A stretch of DNA of 64,000 nucleotides from Plasmopara viticola (taxonomy: Eukaryota; Oomycota; Peronosporomycetes; Peronosporales; Peronosporaceae): positions 620,001-684,000 of the forward strand of contig MBPM02000038.1 in the NCBI GenBank assembly GCA_001695595.3. The letters are read 5' to 3'. Below the pieces are notes generated by a model. That model had not been told where the DNA came from. It saw only the letters and a list, made by a program, of their open reading frames with translations, and did no database searches. This document shows, one piece after another, positions 1 to 9,700 of this stretch (its first letter is position 1; every line of letters starts with the position of its first letter). A program made the translations under genes and the position numbers.

Positions 1-251
1 ATACAAAGTGCTTTTTGATCTTCTGTTGGGCAATACCTTTCCGAAGGTACTACTTTACCGATTCCAAAGAAAACGAACAAGGTGGCTACATCATAGCGAA
101 ATGAGATATCGAGTGGAATTACTGGACGACAATGATCGAGCAAAATTCAACAGCCAGGTCTCATGAGAGTCGACACTGGATATAAATAGCCAACTTGAAG
201 CAGAATATCATCTCATTCAAGCAATTACAAGTGTTTAAAAATTCTGATTAT
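1..251 (+). repeat. Relic A, part 1: decayed coding repeat of an unrecognised family
   Basis: This AT-rich stretch aligns by eye with the reverse complement of about 25,050-25,280 (relic B), and its end aligns with the plus strand at about 26,380-26,450 (relic C). The plus-strand reading frame has stops but keeps patches shared among the copies, such as VELLDD here and VKLLDG in B, and YHLIQAIT here and YHLIYAIT in C. The copy is interrupted at 252 by the transposon at 260-2290 and resumes at 2291. I do not recognise the protein family. It is a dead copy of some mobile or viral gene, by inference from multicopy decay. Confidence 0.55.
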
Positions 252-259
252 ATTATAAA
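252..259. repeat. 8-bp target site duplication, left
   Basis: ATTATAAA directly abuts the left terminus at 260 and is repeated exactly at 2291-2298 after the right terminus. It marks the insertion of the dynein-carrying transposon into relic A. Confidence 0.85.
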
Positions 260-465
260 GGGAACCGTTAAATTGCCGGTACCCTTTTGGTAAACTGCCG
301 GTACCCCTTGATTTAAGCCAATGAGATTAGACTAAATCCACCAATGGGAGCACTTTATCTCTGTTATTGAACACAGTGTTTTTTCAACCAATAAAAGCGA
401 AAGCAATACCCATCCGGTTCCCCTTTTTGTCAACTGCCTTGTTTTTAGAGAAATAACTCCTACTC
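260..465 (+). repeat. Left terminal inverted repeat of the Pack-type transposon
   Basis: About 206 bp that match the reverse complement of 2087-2290 with scattered substitutions and small indels. The match ends near the shared AAATAACTCCTACTC. The start GGGAACCGTTAA resembles the start GGGAGCCGCTAA of the smaller element at 28866-29442. Confidence 0.85.
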
Positions 466-617
466 AATATCACTCTTTTCAACATCACTCTTCTTAAGAT
501 CGCTCTTCTCGCACTCTTCTTCTCGCAATGAACACTATGCAACCCCCTAGAGAGCTCTCGTACAGCACTCTGGAAGAGGCAAAGTTGGCGGTTCTCATGC
601 ACGCTCATAAATACCAA

Positions 618-2050
618 ATCGTAGTGAGGCTGCATTGACAACTGATACTCGCATAGGTTGAACAAGAGTACGACTTTGGCTGAGATTTGCTCAGCTGTGG
701 TAATACCCTGAGAAAAAAGCATTACTTGTGCGAATTTTTCGCGATCTGGAGCAACCATTGCAATACTCCGAAATAGTTGCTTTAAGTTGTCGGGTAAGTT
801 CGATCGACCAGCGCAACCTGGGTTCATCGTTTCAGAGATTCCTACATCAGGATGAAGCTTTACGCTCTTACTCAGTAACTCGGTAGTAGTGGTGAAGTCG
901 CTGCCATTGGTGAGTGTTTGTAAGTTGACAGCAGCCTCACCGCCCTTCAAGGGCGACACCCCGCTTTGTATTGACAAATTTGTTGCGATACGGCAGAAAG
1001 CACGCGCTCCCCAAAACGATTAATCTCATCAAAGCACCCTCATGCGCCCACTTGGCATAGTCCAACCAGAATACGACCCATCGCTTGATAATCGAAGTGT
1101 TCTTCACAATTATAGACCAGCACAAAGCGGCTTAGCAGATCCCAGAGCCTTCACCGACTCTGTTTTCCTGTGCCCGCAGAACCGATTGAATTGCAAACCA
1201 TACCAAAGTCCAATGCCTGTGTCAATGTGAGATAGCAATGCTCTGTAAGAGGAGTTTACATAAGCCTCTCACCGGCACCAACGTACTCAAATTCGTACGA
1301 AAAGTTGCCGTTCGAAATCCAAAAAGTAAGTTTCTTCAACGGGTTTGACTCCTTCGCTTGGAAGTAGTGACGCATGTGATACAGCCATCGTAAATCTTTT
1401 ACTGTGCTTATCTTGGCATGGCTTAATCGGCTTGTAACGCCCTTCTGGTGCACAAGCTCTGTAATCAATTGTTCATACTTTTTACGCAAATCGTTCTTTA
1501 CATCCGTCATGACGCGCTCACTCAAAATGATCAGCAACTTATTCAGCTGCTCACCAACAACAGATAGATGTTCCTCTCCAGCATTCAAGACGCTCTCAAC
1601 TTCTTTTGACCATTGAATTTAAGTAGCAAGAATATATACCTAAACCAAGAACTCTGATACCCAACTCGAATACGCGTTAGCCTTATCACTTGTCGAATAA
1701 TTGCGCACAGCTTCCTCTAAAAGTAGCGATAGAGTCTTTCGCATGTGCTCGTCTACCTTGCCTAACACGATATTAATGAGGGTTTCGTCTGCCGTCTTCA
1801 CGAGTTCCTTAAATTGACCAACTGCACCTTCACGTGAAACCATTCCAAGATTTGCACTTGTAGTATACTCTCTCTCTAGCGAAGAAATGCCAGCAAACAT
1901 TTTCGATAGATTGCGCTGGATTTGCATCGGCTCTTTGCTATTGACAATCATTTCTAACAAGTCTTCGTCACCCACGAAGTAAAAGCGAGAATAAGCAGCT
2001 CGCTGGCGGTCCAAGTATTCACCCAAGGCACGCTGAACATTACCCTGCAT
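618..2050 (-). pseudogene. Captured dynein heavy chain fragment (linker to AAA1), broken
   Basis: Read on the minus strand, three consecutive blocks match the cytoplasmic dynein heavy chain. Block 2050-1640 (136 aa) is linker with the phrase RFYFVGDEDLLEMI. Block 1612-1256 ends in FSYEFEYVGAGERLM, the approach to AAA1. Block 1255-618 covers AAA1: a Walker A GSAGTGK near 1183-1163, a Walker B CFDEIN near 1040-1020, then [28 protein letters not shown] and MVAPDREK. Dynein is the minus-end microtubule motor and AAA1 is its main ATPase; a full heavy chain exceeds 4,000 residues, so this is about a tenth of one. Frameshifts after Walker A, in-frame stops, and read-through into the transposon's inverted repeat after about 618 make a functional motor impossible. 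A regulatory or small-RNA role against the parent gene is conceivable but not shown. Confidence 0.85.
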
Positions 2051-2086
2051 GTCCTGTTAACGCTCAGGCGAATGATAGAAGAGGCG

Positions 2087-2290
2087 AGTAGGAGTTATTT
2101 CTTAAAACAAGGCAGTTGATAAAAAGGGATACCGGATGGGTATTGCTTTCTCTTTTAATTGGTTGAAAAAACACTGTGTTCATTAACAGAGATAAAGTGC
2201 TCTCAATGGTGAATTTAGTTTAATCTTATTGGCTAAAATCGAGGGGTACCGGCAGTTTACCAAAAGGGTACCGGCAGTTTAACGGTTCCC
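2087..2290 (-). repeat. Right terminal inverted repeat of the Pack-type transposon
   Basis: Inverted partner of 260-465, followed immediately by the ATTATAAA target duplication at 2291-2298. Confidence 0.85.
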
Positions 2291-2298
2291 ATTATAAA

Positions 2299-3110
2299 TG
2301 CAAACAATTTCGACCAATACTTGATCGAAATGACAAGGTTGTTTCAAATGGACGATACTCGCCTAGCTTCTTCAATGACATCCCTTGGTCACTGGTTAAA
2401 AATGTATTTCTTGAGGGGCCAAAAATGCATATTACCTTGGTGAATATTTTATACTCATGAGTAAGAAACAGAAGAGAATCTGTTTGTCTATCGAGAGCTG
2501 TATTGATGAAAATGCTATAAGCTAGGAGATATTAACTACGTCACAGACAATTGAGAAATCAATCTCTATCTGCGGACGTTACACACAAGTCTTTCAATCC
2601 GGAACGATTCCAAAGAGCTCTCTCATTTGACTCCATAAGCGGTCTAGGTGTTGCAGAAGTTGAAGGACGACGAAGCATTCTAAAACTCGAATTCGATAAA
2701 CTTTAAGGTGCTCGTGATATAGATTATGATAATAGTCGCTGGAAAAGAACATTAAAAATTGATTCTCTAGCCATCAACTCAAAATTAAAATGTGTGGTAA
2801 TCCAATCTGAAGGAAAACTCTATCGAATCAACTGCTCACATCAACCAGAACCGCTTCTTGAATAAATTTGTCATATTCTTTAGCATAGAAATTGCCTTCA
2901 GAACCTTCAAGCTTAAAAATCAACGTGTAATATAGTTCGAGTTATGTGTTTCGCGGAAGATATTGATGTTTAAATTTGGTAGCATTCTTGTCCATAGGGT
3001 ATGCCCAGGTATGGTAGTTTCATCCCCACTTTCACCAATGCACGAGCAAAGATTTGTGTCACCGATCAAGAAGCCGTTGATCCACTGCTCTCAATGACAG
3101 CTATTTCTCA
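2299..3110. repeat. Relic A, part 2
   Basis: Continuation of relic A after the transposon. The minus strand from 3110 to 2330 aligns with the plus strand at about 23,736-25,000 (relic B and the ORF before it). The plus strand at 2560-2870 aligns with 26,730-27,060 (relic C). A plus-strand frame at about 2562-2865 reads for roughly 100 codons with one stop and holds SGLGVAEVEG, mirrored as SGLGVVKVEN in B. The opposite strand also has shared coding-like patches such as EGSEGNFYA. I cannot assign a family. Confidence 0.55.
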
Positions 3111-3338
3111 CACACAGCCGGTCCACCGTCCTTGATTTTAATATCTTTATCGAAGCTGTCAATCAATCGCACGTCCTCGGCAGCCTCCACCATTGGTTTG
3201 GTTTTTCAAAGGTCTTTAGCATCACACGCAGCAGTACGACGAATCAGCAGTAAAAGTTCTAAAGTGCACATATATTTTCGAACGATTACTGCGTTGATAG
3301 GACAATTTGCAGGGCATACATCATTCTGAGCGAAGGGT

Positions 3339-4594
3339 TTACGCATACATGTGAGCATACATGGGCATCGAGTGCACCAAATGTTGCCCATACTTTATAC
3401 GTCTCGCCATGAGAAATTCAGGCTCCACCACATCGGCCATCAATTCGTGTCGCTCCATCATCTTCTCTGCACCAGCATCAATCGGCTGGGTCAAGAAATT
3501 ATCGACCTTCATTGTCTCAAAAGGTCCAGGAATGAATGGCGGGGGACGCCGGGGTGAATCTGTTTGATTCAGTACGGCTGCCTTAATAAAATCAAACGCG
3601 TTCTTTGGATACTGCAATGTAAGTGGAGTCAAAACGTGCTTGTCGCTGAACCGAGAGAAATGCCAGCAGCCATACAAATCCGTCAACAAACTCAGTGGAT
3701 AACAGTTGAGAGGCGCCTTGATGCTGCTGCTTACAAGTTGACCAACCGCTTGAGGAACATGACCTCTCCCAACTTTCTTCTTGAGTTCAATTACCATGCA
3801 GACCCCAGCCAGCGGTATAAGCGCATTCATTCTCCTTCCTTTAATAAGCAGTGCGTCAGCAGTACCGTTCATTCGGAATGGAAGCCTTGGGTCCACAACG
3901 TCCAGAATTGACTTGTCGTCTGCAATATCAGCCAACACGACGTTTCCTTCTGTCATCAGTGTCGCAAGATGTTGCTGCAAATACGCCATGTATCCAGATA
4001 TCTGGCTCTGCTCATTCTTTGAGAATTCAGGGATTCATTGATAACCTGAAATGGATGTATCTTCTGGTTCATTAATGTTCATAGGAACATTTTCAGTCAA
4101 GCGCATCTTCTTGTTAATTCGCTGCTTCATTTCGGTGTTCAGATCGGAAAACGAATACGCGGACGCCTTCTCATCCCGTTTTTTGAGAGCCTCATGTACG
4201 ACCATTTTCAATTGCTCCGCCGTCAATGGTATTGGCGCTGCAGACACCACGCTCTTTGGGACCGCCACCAACGCATGGATCTCCCCTTCGTTTGGCTCAA
4301 AACTGTCTCCAAAGTTCTTTGGATTTTTGAGCCACAACAATGGATCTATGTCTGTAAACCTCCCGGGAATCCATATTCATTGAGCGTCACAGCTTCCGCG
4401 CCATCTCGATCCAACCACGTATTGTCACCCTTTTTGGCGAGAAACAGTTGTAGCTCATTTAAATTACGCGTGATCTTGTTCGGTTTCTCCTTTCTGATGA
4501 CCTTCTTCAATTCATCCACTGATTCGCTCGCATCAATGTCCACAGAGAACGCGTTTTTCTTCACACCGACGAGCGCGCACACCAGCGTCACCAT
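3339..4594 (-). pseudogene. Broken Crinkler (CRN) effector gene with PD-(D/E)XK-like C-terminus
   Basis: CRNs are modular oomycete effectors with a conserved N-terminal LFLAK region and variable C-terminal domains that act in host cells, often the nucleus. The ATG is at 4594 and LFLAK lies at residues 50-54, the usual place. The first frame ends at 4346. The next (4340-4035) carries HALVAVP, matching the HVLVVVP-type motif that ends the CRN header, so a one-base frameshift lies near 4355-4365. A TGA at 4037-4035 then interrupts the same frame, which continues 16 codons later in a 216-codon segment (3989-3339). That segment has a GTAD...ELK...Q pattern (its residues 42-45, 68-70 and 84), as in PD-(D/E)XK nuclease-like folds, a type reported among CRN C-termini. 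Further coding-like sequence at 3192-3105 may be a detached tail. There is no obvious signal peptide. It is a pseudogene unless the two breaks are sequencing errors. Confidence 0.8.
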
Positions 4595-4732
4595 ATTTTT
4601 TCAATTGCCTTCTTTCTGCGAGTGAGGGATCTCTCTTGAATTTTACTCCATCAAATGGTGCTACCCAACGCTGGGTTTTTGACATCACGCTGCTGGTACA
4701 GAATATATTTTTTCGTATAGGCAAAAAGCATG

Positions 4733-5060
4733 GATTGTATTGTATTGTATTACGTTATCGCGTTGCCAAGTTATGCACGTGCTAGGCTCAATCTGGCTAG
4801 TCCACGGCATAGAGTGATGCCCGCATGCGTCGGGTCTCGTTCGGCGGGCAGTGCAGCCAGCACCGAGGTCGTGCGGGTCTTCCATTTTTTTGTTTAGCTC
4901 TGACTTGGTAAGAGCCCAGGTGGCGCTCTGGTGCTGGAGACCGTCGCGTCGAGGGTGAGACTCGTTAGAGACCTGCAATGCCCGAGAGCATCTGCCCGAA
5001 GCGCGCGAGCATTTAGCCCCCGCGCTTGAAAGGAGGGCGTCACCCCAACCTTTTCCGAAG
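4733..5060 (-). mobile_element. Short LINE-derived element, copy S1
   Basis: About 330 bp, closely similar to 22822-23150 and 55640-55962. On the minus strand the 5' end starts GGAAAAGGTTGGGGTGACGC (one form of it), and the 3' end is a short ATTAC-like tail (here TACAAT-type units). Between them the sequence jumps from the LINE 5' region straight to the last part of the LINE ORF. It lies about 140 bp upstream of the CRN start. I could not fix a target duplication for this copy. Confidence 0.8.
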
Positions 5061-5091
5061 CAGTATCTGTCTAATGTTATAAAAAATGGCG

Positions 5092-5830
5092 CTATAAGCT
5101 ACTCAAAGAAAACCAGCTCCACCAGTTGTAAGTTTTCCTATTCAGATTATCTGGCGCTACAGTTGACACCATTACTGAAACCGTGCAGCAACCGTTAAGA
5201 AAAAGGGAGGATAAGCTTATCAAATCACCAGTTGCGGTTGTGATATCAACAAGGCGGGTATGAAATGTCATCATTTATTTGAATTTGGGTTTAAAATATG
5301 ATATAACTCTTTGAAAATGAGATGATAATTAACAAAACGAAGCATTAAGATATACTATCACGTACCAGCAATACCTTATGCGGTAGTAACGCCAGCTACG
5401 TACCCAGCAGTACCTTGTTGCTGATATTTAAAGAGAATTGCGCCACTTCGCGAAGTCAACCATTCAAAAGGGTGTTGTTGTTGTTATCGTTGCTCCAGTG
5501 ATCTCAGAGGTACCAATTTGTTGTGGATTCCAAATTTTAATGCTGAATCGTCCGTTATTAAGAGCTGGAGTTGTTTCTGGAATTAATTGCTAGTTACAGT
5601 CGTGGCAGATTATCATGTGCCGAAGCGGTAGGAGTGTTTCTTTATGTGAAAGATTCAGATTTACTACATCATCTGGAGAAAGATAGCAGTCTCCACCGTT
5701 CACATTGTTCACGTAAATTGTTCCAATTATTCCTGTCATCAATGCTCGTAATGACACTTTTATCGTGGATTGCAATTACCGCAAAACAACTTAAAGCACT
5801 ACTTAAAGCAGGGGCAAACCTTTTTAGCCG
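5092..5830 (-). pseudogene. Unrecognised decayed coding region, beta-rich
   Basis: Three minus-strand blocks in slightly different frames read as protein: about 5775-5590 (STIKVSLRALMTGIIGT), about 5590-5465 (NGRFSIKIWNPQQIGTSEIT) and about 5450-5385 (SGAILFKYQQQGTAGY), with another at 5274-5092. Stops and frameshifts separate them. The composition is rich in T, G, S, I and V and suggests beta-strands, as in structural or repeat proteins, but no motif identifies a family. The AT-rich context resembles relics A-C, so it may belong to the same unknown element. Confidence 0.3.
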
Positions 5831-6352
5831 ATATTAAAAAGGATCGACTACATATGCATGTCAAAGCCTTACATAGCCAGTCGAGCCATTAAGTTGTGAG
5901 GTCGCATCATAGACGACAGCTCTTGATTAATACAAACCGTTGTTGTCACCAACGACATGTACAACACGCTTGTCTTTGCTAACACTGCCACTCTTTATTA
6001 GAATTGAATGTATTCGCTATATAAGCGTTACATAGTGATTTTAAAATTGAATAAATTTGGTGAATCGACTGCAAATGAATTACTAGAGCTAGCAAATCAG
6101 CTGAACATTCATATTGATGAGACAATAGATTTTGAATACTAGAGCTTACTCTTCAGCTCTCTAGCCGCCAGGCTAGAAGAGTTCCTCTATATTATACTTA
6201 CTTCGACTAGACTCAGGTGTAGACCATTGAGTTTGTGTGTACAACAACGATTACTTTGATTTGATGGGTTTAGAGCCTCCGAGAACTTTAGGTGATATGA
6301 TCATAAACAGTTTTCAAGAGCCTATGATAACTATTGTGGTTTATGGAGTCTG

Positions 6353-6762
6353 TTGTATCTTTATAGTAAACAACACAATCGACTTGATCTATTGGTGAGA
6401 CAATTTAACGATTTGTATACAGAAGTTCTACTGCGGTTATATAATGTCATCTCAGTCGAAGGACCTGCAGTGGATGAAGTTGCTCCAAATGATGATAGAA
6501 TTGATGTGATGATCAAAGAATTGGAGTTTTTCCGCACTCAATTGGCCGAAAAAGGTTGACTCATCCATTTTAATATACTTCAAAGAAGACACCTTCACGA
6601 AAGATTGAGAAGCTCTACTTAAAGATGGATTTATTAGCAAAGGAGATTATCTTGGATGGTTGGCAATGAAGCTGGATTACGCATATGAATCGTTCCAAGA
6701 CAAAGTCAAGAAGCTTGGAGCTATTAATGGAGCTCTATCGCACGAGATTAGCAATGTTTGAT
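6353..6762 (+). pseudogene. Unrecognised broken ORF
   Basis: An acidic, helical 68-codon frame (6353-6559, with VAPNDDRIDVMIKELEFF) ends at a stop. Coding-like sequence resumes in another frame at about 6590-6762 with KDGFISKGDYLGWLAMKLDY. The sequence before 6353 (from about 6130) also reads in part. The change of frame and the stops indicate a dead gene. No family was recognised. It lies in the same AT-rich block as the relics at 1-3.1 kb. Confidence 0.3.
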
Positions 6763-9700
6763 TCGATTCCTTTAAGTAGGATAATGATCAGCGTGTTCGA
6801 GCTGCCGACTTCTCTCAATCAATGATCCCAGATGTGCCTTAATTTATCCTTGTCTCCGGCACCAAAACTCGCAGTCAAGAAATAAATTGTCTAAATTTCG
6901 CCATAACGATCGCTCTAGGTCTATTGATCGTTTAATTAGTGAAGTGAGAGTATAAATGAATAAAGAAGTATAAATGTTAATCATGACAAACGCACCCAAA
7001 CCTTCAAAGCAAAATCTTTGTCACGGAGCTTGCACTTAGACCGTCAAAGTATAATCTATGCCACGAAGCTTTTTGTCTACCAAATTTCGCCGTCGTGACT
7101 GGTGTCACTCTCAGAAGCCTACACAGCAGATTGAATGAGCTACTGCATTCATTTTAACGTACATACCTAAGGTCAACTGCGTCTTTACCTAGTGCATCTT
7201 CGGGTTCTGATTCAGAAGACATTCCCGTGACACAAGACGAGCTCACAGCGTTCGAGAACAGCGCGGCATATTAGCAGAATTCCAATTTGCCGTCAAATGA
7301 TGGCTCGGTTGCTCATAGAGCACACTCACGTTGAGCAGGTCTATCAGCCTCTTCCTTAATAGCGACTATGACCCGACATTTTCGGCTTTGGAGGGTGAAG
7401 AGTCGAGTTCTACGGCTATTACCACCAAGTGAAATTGTCCGAAAAAACAATTAAATTACGCCATGTATACGTCGAGCCGCCTTTTTGTAGCCCGTGCTCT
7501 ACATTCCGCGTGCTCATGAGCAACCAGTGCACTCGATGCGTACTTTATGCCCTCCGAACCCGTTCTTCGATAAAGTTTTTGTGCCTGGTGAGCCAAACTT
7601 CATAGCAAGTATCCTTAATGACATGGAGGGTAATCAAAACATGCTTATAATTGCTGAAATGTCAATCCGCAGAGGAACTAACTCTTCATGTCTTATGAGC
7701 CGGCAGTAATCGCCGGAGAGATTACGATTATTTTTTTCGGACCTCCAATTGTCACGGGTGCTCAGCGTAAAGTACGCGCAACCATTAGGGCTTAGATTAC
7801 TGGAAATTGTGCTATCGGTTTATGAAACGCCTGAAGATGATGAAATGCTTTTTTTAATGCTGAGCACAAGAAGCTGTATTTCAACTCGCACTATGAAGTA
7901 GCTTCAATGAACGTGAAGCGCTCATTTAAATCTCGTTCTCGACTTTCAGCAGACTGTCTACCTGCAACTTATCGTCACAACATCATGCTCCCGCTATAAT
8001 TGGTCTCTAGGGACCTCGGGATTAACACGTTTTGTACCACTAGTCCTTTAGCCTAAGCGGCGGGAAGAACAGTCCTGTCAAAGACGTCGATTTCTGCAAT
8101 TAAAGCGTCTTCGACGTCAAAACGCTTCCGTCAAGATTTACCATGACTATAGTACTTACTTGTGTTTGCGCTTCATTGTTCTATTTAAGTATATAGCCAA
8201 AAGGGTCTCGACGTATATGCTCGGGTTACAAAAAATGAGAGTGTCTATGTGGGCTTACTCGACGTGTATTGAATTTTAAGCCAAGAAAGCACGGGTGCTT
8301 TGGCAGTAGAAGATACGCAAGCACAGCTAGGAGAGACCCGCTGCCAGAAGATACTTTACGCATGAGGTGATACAGTTTCTATCTCGATAAGCGGAAGTCG
8401 ACTAACCAGCTTGCGAAGCGATGTGACTATGCGCTCGAGTCCTACAAATTAGTCAGACAAAAAGAGTTGCGACACCCAATGGATGTTTGACGAAGACAGC
8501 CGAAGTCGTCAACAGCCCGCTATTCCCGAGCAACGTCAAAGCGATGAGCACTGACTTGTATTGATTCTTGGTTCGGCTGAAGGTTAGAGGTAAGAATGGA
8601 GCTTCCTACAGAATCTGTTGCATCGACTATTGAAATGAAATGGATGATGCCAGGAGGCCGCAGTTCTCTATGAAATAAATTGCAAAAACTATTAGACAAT
8701 TCTTACTTAGAAATTGCTCACCGAGATAGCGAAGGGGTGATCTGCATTGTTCAATGAGAAATGGATGAGTGGAAATTTGCTAAGACGTTGAAGCTTCAAC
8801 GCCTAAGCAATTTACCCACACACATCGTGACGCGTTCCGTTGACGCGGTTGACTTCCTCGGTCTGCAGGTTGACTGCTGCGGCAGTGAATATTCTTGTGC
8901 CACGCCATTTAAGTTTTTTTATTTAAAAGTCTGTAAAGCGAGAGTCGTAGCAGCTTTCAAATTCAATCACACGGTCAAGGAGCAGTGCTGCTTTTTTGGC
9001 ATCGTCCACCATGTCCGGTAGAGCTGCACGTGGGCCAATTTTGCTCGATCGGGCCGCAGCGATTGGAGTGCTTGTTTTGTGCCAAATTCTGCAGGCCAAG
9101 TACAAACATCATGCCAACAGCGTAATGGCACCGGCAATTTTTTCAATAAATAATTGAGATTTATCTGGACATATTCTGCAGGAAGCAACTTTGTCCTGGT
9201 GCGTGATGACGCATTAATTGTATTGATCCCGTATGGCTTAGAGCCTAAAAGATTGATTTTAGATCTGACCGAAGTATACTTCGTCGCACGTAGCTCCTTT
9301 GTTAGGGATAAAACGCAGCTTAATATACTAGAGTTTAAACGTGATCGCCTGGTCTCAACCCTCAGCGTATGCTTGTAGCAGCGTAGTGCCGATTGCAAAA
9401 TTGGCGCGTCGTAGACGACACTGAAAGGCCGTTCTGGATTATAAACTTAATCGGCGTCTGTAACATGTCTTACTTGACTTTCTAACACTTCTTGGTGCCG
9501 AGTTACCCTGACACATTCTACGTCCTTTTCAAAGATTGCAGATCCACTTCTGCGTGATCGGTGCTATACTTACATAAATAACTTTCGAAGCCAAGTTACT
9601 TCCTTAAGACTCACCAGCTTAATAAAAACAGTCAATCCATAGTGGATTTGTTCGTAACAGGACCAACAAAAAGCCTGGCTATTAACAAAGCACCTTTAGA

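Larger units (their letters stand above)
260..2290. mobile_element. Pack-type TIR DNA transposon carrying a dynein heavy chain fragment
   Basis: The element is 2,031 bp long. Its ends are inverted repeats of about 205 bp (260-465 and 2087-2290) beginning GGGAACCGTTAAA/CTTGCCGG-like and each holding two copies of an AAAC/TTGCCGGTACCC-type subterminal motif. An exact 8-bp target duplication, ATTATAAA, lies at 252-259 and 2291-2298. No transposase is seen. The interior is a minus-strand segment of a cytoplasmic dynein heavy chain gene. Long inverted repeats plus an 8-bp duplication fit a Mutator-like (MULE) element, but hAT and other superfamilies also make 8-bp duplications, so the superfamily is an inference. 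It sits inside relic A. Confidence 0.85.

Noticed and set aside
384..977. 197-codon frame as an independent gene
   Set aside because: Its first part is dynein AAA1 and its last part is read-through into the transposon's inverted repeat.
3564..3911. Plus-strand open frames opposite the CRN C-terminal domain
   Set aside because: Antisense shadows; the minus strand carries the recognisable CRN motifs.
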